Source: Candidatus Peregrinibacteria bacterium (GTDB lineage Bacteria > Patescibacteriota > Gracilibacteria > UBA1369 > PNNO01). Taken from it: a stretch of 16,054 bases of DNA. The notes below the pieces were generated by a model. That model saw only the letters and a list, made by a program, of their open reading frames with translations, did no database searches and was not told the DNA's origin. Made by a program: the position numbers and the translations under genes. Positions 8,375-14,411 of this stretch are shown here, one piece after another. Position 1 is the stretch's first letter. Each line of letters starts with the position of its first letter. Location of the stretch: the NCBI GenBank assembly GCA_014728955.1, contig WJKT01000058.1, positions 1 to 16,054 on the forward strand. Reading direction: 5' to 3'.

Positions 8375-8752
8375 ATGAAAAAACATCTTGCGTTGATTGC
8401 CAATATTATACTGATTATTCTTGGTCTTCTCGGATTGAAAACTCCTTATCTCACAGATGCGGTTACAGCACTTGGCATCAGCGGTTTTCTTGACCCCGCA
8501 TTATTGCAGCCGCTGTTTATTTTTCTTGTGGTTGTGGCGATATATGGTCAGTTCACAAAAGCTCGTGAATCACTCAGTTTTATGCCGCTGATACTGGAAT
8601 TGATTATTGGTATTGTTGCTTTTTTGTTTATTTTTCCGTTCCAGAATATGATTATCGGTTATCTGTCGCTTGCGGGGATATTGTATATTATGATTTCTCC
8701 CGTTATTAACCGGTATATCCAAAAGAAAAATGTGGTGAAAATTAAAGCTTAG
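8375..8752 (+). CDS. Small four-helix membrane protein of unknown function
   Basis: I do not recognise this 125-residue protein as a named family. It has four hydrophobic segments, at about 5-24, 43-60, 68-87 and 90-110. There are short charged linkers (FTKARES in the middle) and a basic C-terminus ending QKKNVVKIKA, so both ends are probably cytoplasmic. Its loose pattern of leucine-rich helices resembles MerC-like proteins, but it lacks any cysteine pair, so I do not assign that. It begins 18 bases after the queG stop and is probably co-transcribed with it. Its TAG stop at 8750-8752 interlocks with the TAA stop of the opposite-strand adenosyltransferase gene, a 4-base overlap. No Shine-Dalgarno is seen. 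That it is a real gene is supported by gene spacing and the coherent membrane profile. Confidence 0.75.
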   Translation: MKKHLALIANIILIILGLLGLKTPYLTDAVTALGISGFLDPALLQPLFIFLVVVAIYGQFTKARESLSFMPLILELIIGIVAFLFIFPFQNMIIGYLSLAGILYIMISPVINRYIQKKNVVKIKA

Positions 8753-9273
8753 GCACGGACATCGTTGCCCTTGTTTGCTTTTCTGGCCAACACAAACAGA
8801 AGATCTGAAAGACGATTAAGATAGGGAATGATATGCTTGTAAAGTCCTTCGTTTTCAGCGAGAGCAATACAGGTTCTTTCGGCTCGTCGACATACTGTTC
8901 GTGCCATATGAAGATGACTTGCGCACGGGGTTCCTCCCGGAAGAATGAAGTGCTGTAAGGGCGGGAGTGACTCGCTAATTTCATCAATGATTGACTCTAG
9001 TGCATATATTTTGGCTTCATCAAAGTCAGGGAGCTTCTCGTGATTATTGCTGCAATGTGCGGCATATGATCCGAGAATAAAAAGATCATGTTGGATAGTG
9101 TGTAGAATAGTGGTCAATTTTTTCTCTTCCGAAAATGAAACGGCAAGTCCTATACATGAACTGAGCTCGTCAATATCGCCGTATGCGGCAACACGCATCG
9201 AGTTTTTCGAAACACGTTTCCCGTCACAGAGTGACGTTGTCCCGTCGTCCCCGGTTTTTGTATAAATTCTCAT
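8749..9273 (-). CDS. pduO: PduO-type cob(I)alamin adenosyltransferase
   Basis: This enzyme attaches the 5'-deoxyadenosyl group of ATP to cob(I)alamin, giving coenzyme B12, and can also hold and deliver the cofactor. Its 174 residues show the PduO/MMAB-type ATP-binding N-terminus YTKTGDDGTTSLCDGKRVSK (4-23), AAYGDIDELSSCIG (29-42), FILPGGTPCASHLHMARTVC (109-128) with RRAER (129-133), and YLNRLSDLLFVLARKANKG (151-169). Family knowledge places the ATP and cobalamin contacts in the first and last of these. The length is about normal for a bacterial trimeric member. It reads divergently from folE across a 95-base spacer and ends against the small membrane gene. The start at 9273 is fixed by the conserved N-terminus. 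No B12 synthesis gene is present here, so salvage is the likely context. Confidence 0.94.
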   Translation of the reverse strand: MRIYTKTGDDGTTSLCDGKRVSKNSMRVAAYGDIDELSSCIGLAVSFSEEKKLTTILHTIQHDLFILGSYAAHCSNNHEKLPDFDEAKIYALESIIDEISESLPPLQHFILPGGTPCASHLHMARTVCRRAERTCIALAENEGLYKHIIPYLNRLSDLLFVLARKANKGNDVRA

Positions 9274-9284
9274 GGATAGATGAT

Positions 9285-9290
9285 ATCATA
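9285..9290 (-). promoter_or_regulatory. Candidate -10 box for the cobalamin adenosyltransferase gene
   Basis: On the minus strand TATGAT matches the -10 consensus at five of six positions. The predicted start near 9278 leaves only about 5 bases before the ATG at 9273. No good -35 is visible. The box overlaps the perfect 10-base palindrome ATGATATCAT at 9280-9289, which could be an operator half-site or chance. Confidence 0.3.
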
Positions 9291-9351
9291 CCATCTCGTG
9301 CATAGAAAAGCCTGGCGAAAGACGTTTCGTTCTGGCACAATACTGCTGGCT

Positions 9352-9357
9352 TATAAC
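9352..9357 (+). promoter_or_regulatory. Candidate -10 box for the folE-recR unit
   Basis: TATAAC is a five-of-six match to the -10 consensus. Its predicted start near 9364 lies only about 5 bases before the folE ATG at 9369. The -35 region is weak. It is the only good -10 in the spacer on this strand. Confidence 0.35.
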
Positions 9358-9368
9358 TATTGATATCT

Positions 9369-9923
9369 ATGGATACAGATAAACTCAAAACAATTGGATC
9401 GAATATTCTTGAGGCACTTGATGATGATCCGAAACGAGAAGGATTATTGGATACACCCGATCGATATGCACATGCGTGTAAAAAACTTTTTTCGGGATAC
9501 CAAAGAGATCCTAAAGAGGTTATGCGCGTATTTGATGATGAGAGTTATGATGAAATGATTGTTGTGAAAGATATTGAATTTTACAGCACGTGCGAGCATC
9601 ACTTAATTCCTTTTTATGGGAAAGCTCATATTGGTTATATTCCCGATGGTAAGATTGCGGGATTATCAAAATTGCCACGTATTGTTGAAATTTTTTCAAG
9701 ACGATTGCAAAATCAAGAACGGCTGACCTCTCAAATTGCGGATACAATGGATGCATTATTGAAACCAAAGGGCGTAGGCGTTATCCTTGAAGCGAAACAT
9801 CTATGCATGATGGCACGCGGTGTTGAAAAGCAAAATACGGTGGTAACGACATCGGCACTGACGGGATTATTTAAAAATAATATGAATACGCGATCTGAAT
9901 TCCTGCGTCATATTGAACGATAA
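9369..9923 (+). CDS. folE: GTP cyclohydrolase I
   Basis: FolE converts GTP to 7,8-dihydroneopterin triphosphate, the entry step to folate and, via QueD, to queuosine. The 184-residue protein has the whole type I core: EGLLDTPDRYA (24-34), FYSTCEHHLIPFYGKAHIGY (71-90), GLSKLPRIVEIFSRRLQNQE (98-117), HLCMMARGV (144-152) and TSALTGLF (161-168). Zinc ligands Cys75, His78 and Cys146 are present. The N-terminus is short, as in many bacteria. I chose ATG 9369; a TTG at 9360 is in frame but less likely. It is followed 12 bases later by recR, so both are probably one transcript. Because queG lies only 1 kb away, a queuosine role is as plausible as folate synthesis. Confidence 0.96.
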   Translation: MDTDKLKTIGSNILEALDDDPKREGLLDTPDRYAHACKKLFSGYQRDPKEVMRVFDDESYDEMIVVKDIEFYSTCEHHLIPFYGKAHIGYIPDGKIAGLSKLPRIVEIFSRRLQNQERLTSQIADTMDALLKPKGVGVILEAKHLCMMARGVEKQNTVVTTSALTGLFKNNMNTRSEFLRHIER

Positions 9924-9935
9924 CAACAGTATGGT

Positions 9936-10532
9936 ATGCTCCCTCCTTCATTGAAAAAACTGATTGATGAATTGTCACGATTGCCGGGTATCGGGCCTAA
10001 AACTGCTCAACGGCTGGCGGTGCATTTGTTGCGATCTCCTCATGCTCGTATTAAACCTCTTGGGGAAGCACTTCTTTCGTTGCAGGACGGATTGGCTTTT
10101 TGTGAAGAATGCTGGCATGTTACCGAAGAGTCTCCGTGTTCGATTTGCAGTGATGATTCTCGTGATAAAACACAGATATGTGTTGTGGAAGAAGTATTGG
10201 ATGTGATTGCTATTGAAAAAACAGATAAGTTTAAAGGTCTGTACCATGTATTGCATGGGGTGCTTTCACCGATTGACGGCGTTGGCGCGGAACAGTTGAA
10301 AATGAAGGAATTATTTGATCGTTTGGAACAGCATCCCGAAATTAACGAATTGGTATTGGCAACTAATCCAAGCTTGGAAGGAGAAGCAACAGCGCTATAT
10401 ATACAAAAACAATTGGCTGACAGTAGGGTGAGTGTTAGCAGAATTGCACGTGGCCTCCCTATTGGTGCAGATTTAGAATACGCTGATTCGGTAACGCTTG
10501 GGAAAGCGATGCTTCATCGCACGGATTATTAA
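9936..10532 (+). CDS. recR: Recombination mediator protein RecR
   Basis: RecR forms a ring clamp that, with RecO and RecF, loads RecA onto gapped DNA. The 198-residue protein is full length. It has the helix-hairpin-helix SRLPGIGPKTAQRLAVHLL (14-32), a zinc finger with Cys56, Cys59, Cys68 and Cys71 (FCEECWHVTEESPCSIC), and a Toprim domain with ICVVEEVLDVIAIEKT (81-96), HVLHGVLSPIDGVG (104-117) and LVLATNPSLEGEATALYI (139-156). The C-terminal ARGLPIGADLEYADSVTL (171-188) is characteristic. Two ATGs overlap in different frames at 9931 and 9936; only 9936 gives RecR. Its last 74 bases are also coding on the other strand for the end of ispE. RecO and RecF genes are not in the window. Confidence 0.97.
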   Translation: MLPPSLKKLIDELSRLPGIGPKTAQRLAVHLLRSPHARIKPLGEALLSLQDGLAFCEECWHVTEESPCSICSDDSRDKTQICVVEEVLDVIAIEKTDKFKGLYHVLHGVLSPIDGVGAEQLKMKELFDRLEQHPEINELVLATNPSLEGEATALYIQKQLADSRVSVSRIARGLPIGADLEYADSVTLGKAMLHRTDY

Positions 10533-11286
10533 AAAGCGCAAGAACCCCGCTGCCGCTTCCGCATAGCAAGGTACATTGTGCGCCGTTTTCTTGAAGTACA
10601 TTTTTTATATCGACAAATCCCGTTGGTTTTATTGTTTCAAAATCATTATGCAGTAAAGAAAAAATATTGATTGAAGTATCGTTTTTTCGAAGTGCATGTA
10701 ACAGTGCTTGTGTTTTTTCCGTTTTATGACCGCATTTATCGAGCATGATTTTTTTATAATGCTGGGCTGTGTTTGCTCGCAGATGGGGTATGACAAGCAG
10801 TGGATGAAACGGTTGAAGTGTATAATCGGGCAGCGGTTGAATGCGTTCTCCGTAATGAGTTCCCAGTGCTGTTGGACCATAAAGAAAAAAAGGAACATCA
10901 ACGCCGATTTTCGCTCCATATTCTACGAGCGTTTCCTGTGGAAGAGGGGAAGACTCATGGTTATTTAATACTGAAAGAATAGTTGCCGCGTTACTGCTTC
11001 CGCCGCCGAGCCCGGTTCCCAGCGGAATATGTTTGTGTATTACGATATCATAGGTTTTGGTTGGCCGGAGAAGATCCAATGCCTGTGTTACGGTATTGTG
11101 TTTTGTGTTGATGAGGGGCGCTTCATCACCATGGAAGGTAATGGTTGTGCGTGGTGCCGGTGTTATTTCAATAACGTCATGCAACGAAATACGTTGCAAA
11201 ACGGTCTGTATATGATGATACCCTTTATCTTCTTTATCCAGTATATCCAGGGCAAGATTAACTTTTGCGTATGATTTATGCTCCAT
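10459..11286 (-). CDS. ispE: 4-diphosphocytidyl-2-C-methyl-D-erythritol kinase
   Basis: IspE is the GHMP-family kinase that phosphorylates CDP-methylerythritol, the fourth step of the MEP route to isoprenoid precursors. The 275-residue protein shows AKVNLALDIL (7-16, with the catalytic-region Lys8), the ATP loop PLGTGLGGGSSNAA (88-101), GVDVPFFLYGPTALG (128-142, with the catalytic Asp130) and a glycine-rich motif GSGSGVLALF near 242-251. The ATG at 11286 lies inside the end of ispDF: ATG and TAA share an 11-base overlap (11276-11286), the arrangement expected for translational coupling. The last 23 codons and the stop overlap the recR 3' end on the other strand. Length and motif spacing suggest a complete, functional kinase. 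Confidence 0.95.
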   Translation of the reverse strand: MEHKSYAKVNLALDILDKEDKGYHHIQTVLQRISLHDVIEITPAPRTTITFHGDEAPLINTKHNTVTQALDLLRPTKTYDIVIHKHIPLGTGLGGGSSNAATILSVLNNHESSPLPQETLVEYGAKIGVDVPFFLYGPTALGTHYGERIQPLPDYTLQPFHPLLVIPHLRANTAQHYKKIMLDKCGHKTEKTQALLHALRKNDTSINIFSLLHNDFETIKPTGFVDIKNVLQENGAQCTLLCGSGSGVLALFNNPCDEASLSQALPNQRILNLHQ

Positions 11287-12460
11287 GTTTTTTAATGGTC
11301 ACAATACTGTAAACCTGTATACCTTTTCCTTTTCCAAAGGCGGTTAGTCCTTCTCCGCTGGTGGCGTTAATACCAATACGCTTTGGATCCAGATTGCACT
11401 GCGTGGCAATATGTTCTTTCATAGCGTTACTGTGTGGGTCTATTGCGGGCTTCTTTGCTTCAACCATAATGCCTATATTATTTATTGCATACCCTTTTTT
11501 ATGCACCATCCCCACAATTTTTTTTAAGTATTTTGTGCTGTCTTTAATGTTTTTTTTCTTACACCATTCATCTGCAAAAGCACCGAGTGATTTTTCGCCG
11601 AGTGCTTGAAGTAGTGCATTACACAGTGCATGAATAATGACATCTCCATCCGAATTCGCTTCGAGGGCGGGTTCGTCTTTTAATAAGATTCCGCCGAGCC
11701 TAAGACCTTTCTTGGTACCGAACGCATGACTGTCTTGCCCCAGCCCTATTAAATAATCATCGGGCAGATCTCCCAAAAAATGACGTATAGATGAATAATC
11801 TTTTTCTGTTGTCATCTTAATATTATGCTCACTTGCCGGGATATGATGGACCGTATATCCCGCAGCTTCCATAAGCTGAGCTTCATCGGTCATGTCGGCA
11901 TATCGTGAGCCAACCGTTTCGAGAGCTTGTGCCATATGCTTATACATAAAACATTGTGGTGTTTGAGCGTGAGCGAATGTATCTCGATTATGTGTTTGTA
12001 CAACAGTCTTATCTTTAACTTCTTTTAATGTTGAGGTAACGGGATGAACGGAAATACATGCATGATGTTTTTTTGCCTTATTAATACATGTGGTTATTTC
12101 CTCGTGAGTAACCAGCGGATTGGCACCGTTATGAATCGTAATGATAGTTTTATCATCCGGGGCACACTCTTTTTTGCAATACTGGAGACTGTTGAGTACA
12201 GTTTCCGGCCGCGTGGCTCCTCCCTGAATAATATGTATACGATCTTTTTTAGCGGAAAAATAAGCGTGCACCATTTTTTTTGTTTTGCGGTGTATTTCTT
12301 TGTTGACTGCAATAATAATAGTTTCTATCGATGGATGGTCGTAAAAAGCACTAACGGTGTAGTACAAAATAGGTTTCCCTAAAACGGGCAAGAGTAGTTT
12401 CGGTTTTTTTAAACTCATTCGTTTTCCTTTTCCTGCAGCGACAATAAGTGCAATGGCCAT
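11276..12460 (-). CDS. ispDF: Bifunctional IspD/IspF: MEP cytidylyltransferase and MECDP synthase
   Basis: This fusion carries the third and fifth activities of the MEP pathway. Residues 1-230 are IspD: IVAAGKGKRMSLKKPKLLLP (6-25), HNGANPLV (110-117), NRDTFAHAQTPQCF (158-171), TDEAQLMEAAG (191-201) and NIKMTTEKD (213-221). Residues 237-394 are IspF: GLGQDSHAFG (239-248), LRLGGI (253-258), EANSDGDVIIHALCNALLQA (267-286) and NATSGEGLTAFGKGKGIQVY (365-384). Metal ligands Asp243, His245 and His277 are kept. However, the usual IspD HDAARP reads HNGANP, the IspF AHSDGD reads ANSDGD, and the TTTE loop is TSGE. ATG 12460 gives the normal IspD start; an upstream ATG at 12499 would add 13 unrelated residues. 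It leads an operon with ispE and lies just past a terminator, so its promoter should be in 12461-12502, where I see no clear match. Confidence 0.93.
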   Translation of the reverse strand: MAIALIVAAGKGKRMSLKKPKLLLPVLGKPILYYTVSAFYDHPSIETIIIAVNKEIHRKTKKMVHAYFSAKKDRIHIIQGGATRPETVLNSLQYCKKECAPDDKTIITIHNGANPLVTHEEITTCINKAKKHHACISVHPVTSTLKEVKDKTVVQTHNRDTFAHAQTPQCFMYKHMAQALETVGSRYADMTDEAQLMEAAGYTVHHIPASEHNIKMTTEKDYSSIRHFLGDLPDDYLIGLGQDSHAFGTKKGLRLGGILLKDEPALEANSDGDVIIHALCNALLQALGEKSLGAFADEWCKKKNIKDSTKYLKKIVGMVHKKGYAINNIGIMVEAKKPAIDPHSNAMKEHIATQCNLDPKRIGINATSGEGLTAFGKGKGIQVYSIVTIKKHGA

Positions 12461-12502
12461 AGTGTGATGTGTTGAGTACGTAATATGTAGCTGTTCCATT
12501 GT

Positions 12503-12541
12503 AAAAAAAAGCCCCGCCAAGAGCAATGTGCTTTGACGGGG
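12503..12541 (-). terminator. Rho-independent terminator of the small membrane-protein gene
   Basis: Read on the minus strand, CCCCGTCAAAGC (12541-12530) pairs with GCTCTTGGCGGGG (12524-12512) around the loop ACATT, with one bulged C and one G-T pair. After one more G and C it runs into eight T residues (12510-12503). It begins 7 bases after the stop of the 81-residue membrane protein. It faces only one way, since the plus strand lacks a following T-run. It is the only convincing intrinsic terminator in the window. Confidence 0.9.
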
Positions 12542-12548
12542 TTAAAGA

Positions 12549-12794
12549 TTACTTCTGCTTGAGTACGTTATAGCTTATTCCCCAAAGGAGATAAGCCAGT
12601 AAGACTACGTTGGGCATGGCAATGTAAGGAAGTGAAATCTCCTTCAGTACCATGAAACTTTGAGCAAAGAGATTGAGGGAAACGATGATGCCTCCCCAGG
12701 TGTACATCCTTTCTTTGACAACCATATGAATGGGCAAAGTAAGGATTAACGCGATCAATCCGGCGATCGCCAGGTAAAATGCGGTATCTTGCAT
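12549..12794 (-). CDS. Solo 81-residue three-helix membrane protein, function unknown
   Basis: I do not recognise the family. The protein has three hydrophobic helices at about 5-26, 32-51 and 57-77, joined by a basic loop (VVKERMYT) and an acidic turn (KEISLP), with a lysine-ending tail. Size, three helices, a proline at the end of helix 1 (LPIH, Pro21) and a PN near the start of helix 3 recall SemiSWEET/PQ-loop half-transporters. The PQ dipeptide itself is missing, so this is only a suggestion. It is the best-equipped gene here: a promoter at 12829-12856, the window's only strong Shine-Dalgarno (AAAGGGGG, 6 bases before ATG 12794) and its own terminator. Its codons favour C in third position (ATC, TTC, CTC, GTC) more than neighbouring genes do. 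Those features point to high expression or a different ancestry. Confidence 0.85.
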   Translation of the reverse strand: MQDTAFYLAIAGLIALILTLPIHMVVKERMYTWGGIIVSLNLFAQSFMVLKEISLPYIAMPNVVLLAYLLWGISYNVLKQK

Positions 12795-12800
12795 AACAGA

Positions 12801-12808
12801 CCCCCTTT
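12801..12808 (-). promoter_or_regulatory. Strong Shine-Dalgarno for the 81-residue membrane protein
   Basis: AAAGGGGG on the minus strand ends 6 bases before the ATG at 12794, an optimal distance. It fixes the start. It stands out because no other start in the window has a comparable site. Confidence 0.8.
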
Positions 12809-12828
12809 CAATGAGCAGAAGCGTGCGA

Positions 12829-12856
12829 ATATTAACATGATGAATCTTTGAGTCAA
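12829..12856 (-). promoter_or_regulatory. Sigma-70-type promoter of the 81-residue membrane protein
   Basis: On the minus strand TTGACT (12856-12851, five of six) is followed after 16 bases by TAATAT (12834-12829, four of six), which carries an extended -10 TGT directly upstream. The expected start near 12822 gives a leader of about 28 bases holding the Shine-Dalgarno. It lies just past the pgeF stop, so the gene need not depend on read-through. Confidence 0.6.
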
Positions 12857-12857
12857 G

Positions 12858-13484
12858 CTAATTCCATATGATAACGCCATTGCGCCCTGTTTTTTTATGG
12901 TCTCCTCGGTATGAAAAATATCGGTTTTTATTGCACACGGTGCATTCTTCGGCAAGAGAGATATTATCCTCGGGGACGCCCGTCGCTACACATTGATCTT
13001 TCGTTGCTAGCCAAAAATCAACATGATTGTTTTCAAGAATGTACGTATGAAGAGCTGTTGGCAGTTCTTTTCTCGGTTGTGAAAATTCGGCGCAACATGG
13101 CCCTATGGAAGGCGAAATAAAAATCTGAAGATTTTCGGGGATACAGCCGTAGGAATGAATGAGTGCTTTAAGTGTTTTACCGACAATGTTTTTTGCTGAA
13201 CAGCGCCATCCGTTATGGATATTGGCAACGATGGAGCGTGATGTATCTCGAACTGTAACCGCCTGACAATCAGCAATTTTAATGGCAAGGTATAGGTCTT
13301 TTTTTTCCGTAATCATGGCGTCATAACCTTTAACCGCTTTCGGCTCGGGCTTGGTTACTTCATAAATGGCATCGCCATGTACTTGCTGGAGCATAATAAT
13401 ATGATCGGGACCGGTGCCCAGCAGTGATGCCAGTGTATTTTTATGCTTTCGGATGTCGCCAAAAGAGCGATCTACAATGAGCAT
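12858..13484 (-). CDS. pgeF: PgeF/YfiH (DUF152) multicopper-polyphenol-oxidoreductase-fold protein
   Basis: The family includes peptidoglycan editing factor PgeF, which removes wrongly incorporated serine from cell-wall precursors; related members show laccase or purine nucleoside phosphorylase activity. The 208-residue protein has QVHGD (34-38), the ADCQAV cysteine motif (71-76), IHNGWRCSAKNIV (89-101), SIGPCC (126-131) and a C-terminal CTVCNKNRYFSYRGDHKKTG stretch. The predicted metal ligands His36, Cys73 and His90 are all present. The N-terminus is about 35 residues shorter than in E. coli YfiH: FGDIRKHKNTLASLLG corresponds to the family's GDD...ENR helix, and everything before it is missing. 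Its ATG overlaps the nnrD stop by one base (TAATG), which fixes the start and indicates coupling. A broader enzymatic role cannot be excluded. Confidence 0.9.
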   Translation of the reverse strand: MLIVDRSFGDIRKHKNTLASLLGTGPDHIIMLQQVHGDAIYEVTKPEPKAVKGYDAMITEKKDLYLAIKIADCQAVTVRDTSRSIVANIHNGWRCSAKNIVGKTLKALIHSYGCIPENLQIFISPSIGPCCAEFSQPRKELPTALHTYILENNHVDFWLATKDQCVATGVPEDNISLAEECTVCNKNRYFSYRGDHKKTGRNGVIIWN

Positions 13485-14365
13485 TATTGAAGAATATGTC
13501 TAATAGTAAAAGGAATTTCAAGTGCTAAATCGGTTGCACTAAAGCAGTAATCTTTTTGTTTATAGAGGTAGTCTCCCGTGTATCCAACGACAAAGGCAGC
13601 AATCTGACAGGCTTCGTACGGCGTTGCTCCTTGGGCGATAAGCGAGGTGATGACACCCGCAAGGACATCGCCACTTCCTCCCACCGTCAGACCGGCATTA
13701 CCCGTTTTGTTAAATCGTATTTCTCCTTCGGGAGAAGCAATGATATCTTGTGGATTTTTAAATAAAATATTGATTTTCATTTCTGTGGCGATTGTTCGTA
13801 TAAATTTCACTAATTCTTCAGTGTCGTTAAGGTTTTTTACCTCTTTAAGCGTTAAGTTTTCAAATTCGTTTTTGTGTGGACAGACAACGATTGGTTGACT
13901 TAAAGGAACTTCTTTTACATGTTTTAATACATCGATTGCCGTTGAGTCTAATACCGTAGGGATGCGCAGTGCTTCAATGAGTTCTAAAATAGCACGCACG
14001 GTAACTTCGCGGTCATACATGCCCGGCCCAATGAGAATACTGTCACAAGTGGTTGAAAATTCTAAAATTTCTCGTACACCCGTATGGGTCAAATAATGAC
14101 CCGGAAATTTTTTAACGATAAAATCGGGATATAAACTTCTGGTAACATCAAAATTCGATTCGGGTACAAAAAGATGTACGAGATCGGCTCCGGCATAGAG
14201 TGATCCCAGTGCGCTTAAAAGTGGTGCGCCATAATACTCAATGCTTCCGCCTACGATGAGTACTTTCCCGTTTAAACCTTTATGAGAAGCCGCGTCACGT
14301 ACCGGAAACATTTTGCGAATATGACTGCGTTTTAACAAGCCCGATGATTTCATGATAGAAGGCAT
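13484..14365 (-). CDS. nnrD: ADP-dependent NAD(P)H-hydrate dehydratase
   Basis: This ribokinase-fold repair enzyme converts the damaged, hydrated cofactor (S)-NAD(P)HX back to NAD(P)H using ADP. Landmarks, numbered from ATG 14365 (293 residues), are SHKGLNGKVLIVGGSIEYYG (27-46), ILIGPGMYD (110-118), VVCPHKNEFENL (160-171) and the nucleotide/catalytic loop NAGLTVGGSGDVLAG (223-237, usually GGTGDVLAG). The NnrE epimerase domain often fused to the N-terminus is absent, so only the S form would be repaired unless the epimerase is encoded elsewhere. Starts are uncertain: ATG 14365 and ATG 14353 both follow the predicted promoter, while an in-frame TTG at 14410 lies within it. The gene sits between eno and pgeF and is translationally coupled to pgeF. 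Confidence 0.92.
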   Translation of the reverse strand: MPSIMKSSGLLKRSHIRKMFPVRDAASHKGLNGKVLIVGGSIEYYGAPLLSALGSLYAGADLVHLFVPESNFDVTRSLYPDFIVKKFPGHYLTHTGVREILEFSTTCDSILIGPGMYDREVTVRAILELIEALRIPTVLDSTAIDVLKHVKEVPLSQPIVVCPHKNEFENLTLKEVKNLNDTEELVKFIRTIATEMKINILFKNPQDIIASPEGEIRFNKTGNAGLTVGGSGDVLAGVITSLIAQGATPYEACQIAAFVVGYTGDYLYKQKDYCFSATDLALEIPFTIRHILQ

Positions 14366-14381
14366 TTTACAGTCGATTGCA

Positions 14382-14410
14382 ATTATAGGTATAAATCCCC
14401 TTGCGCACAA
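14382..14410 (-). promoter_or_regulatory. Candidate promoter for nnrD-pgeF
   Basis: On the minus strand TTGTGC (14410-14405, three of six) precedes a perfect TATAAT (14387-14382) at the ideal 17-base spacing. It begins right after the eno stop. The start of transcription near 14375 would leave a leader of about 10 bases before ATG 14365 or 22 before ATG 14353. nnrD-pgeF can thus be expressed apart from eno. Confidence 0.5.
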
Positions 14411-14411
14411 G

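Noticed and set aside
9332..9348. Sigma-54 (-24/-12) promoter TGGCAC...TGCT before folE
   Set aside because: The GG to GC distance is one base too short for sigma-54, and a sigma-70-like TATAAC sits at a better place.
12858..13484. pgeF as a truncated pseudogene
   Set aside because: All predicted metal ligands are present, the C-terminus is complete, and the start is coupled to nnrD by TAATG, so the short N-terminus looks natural.
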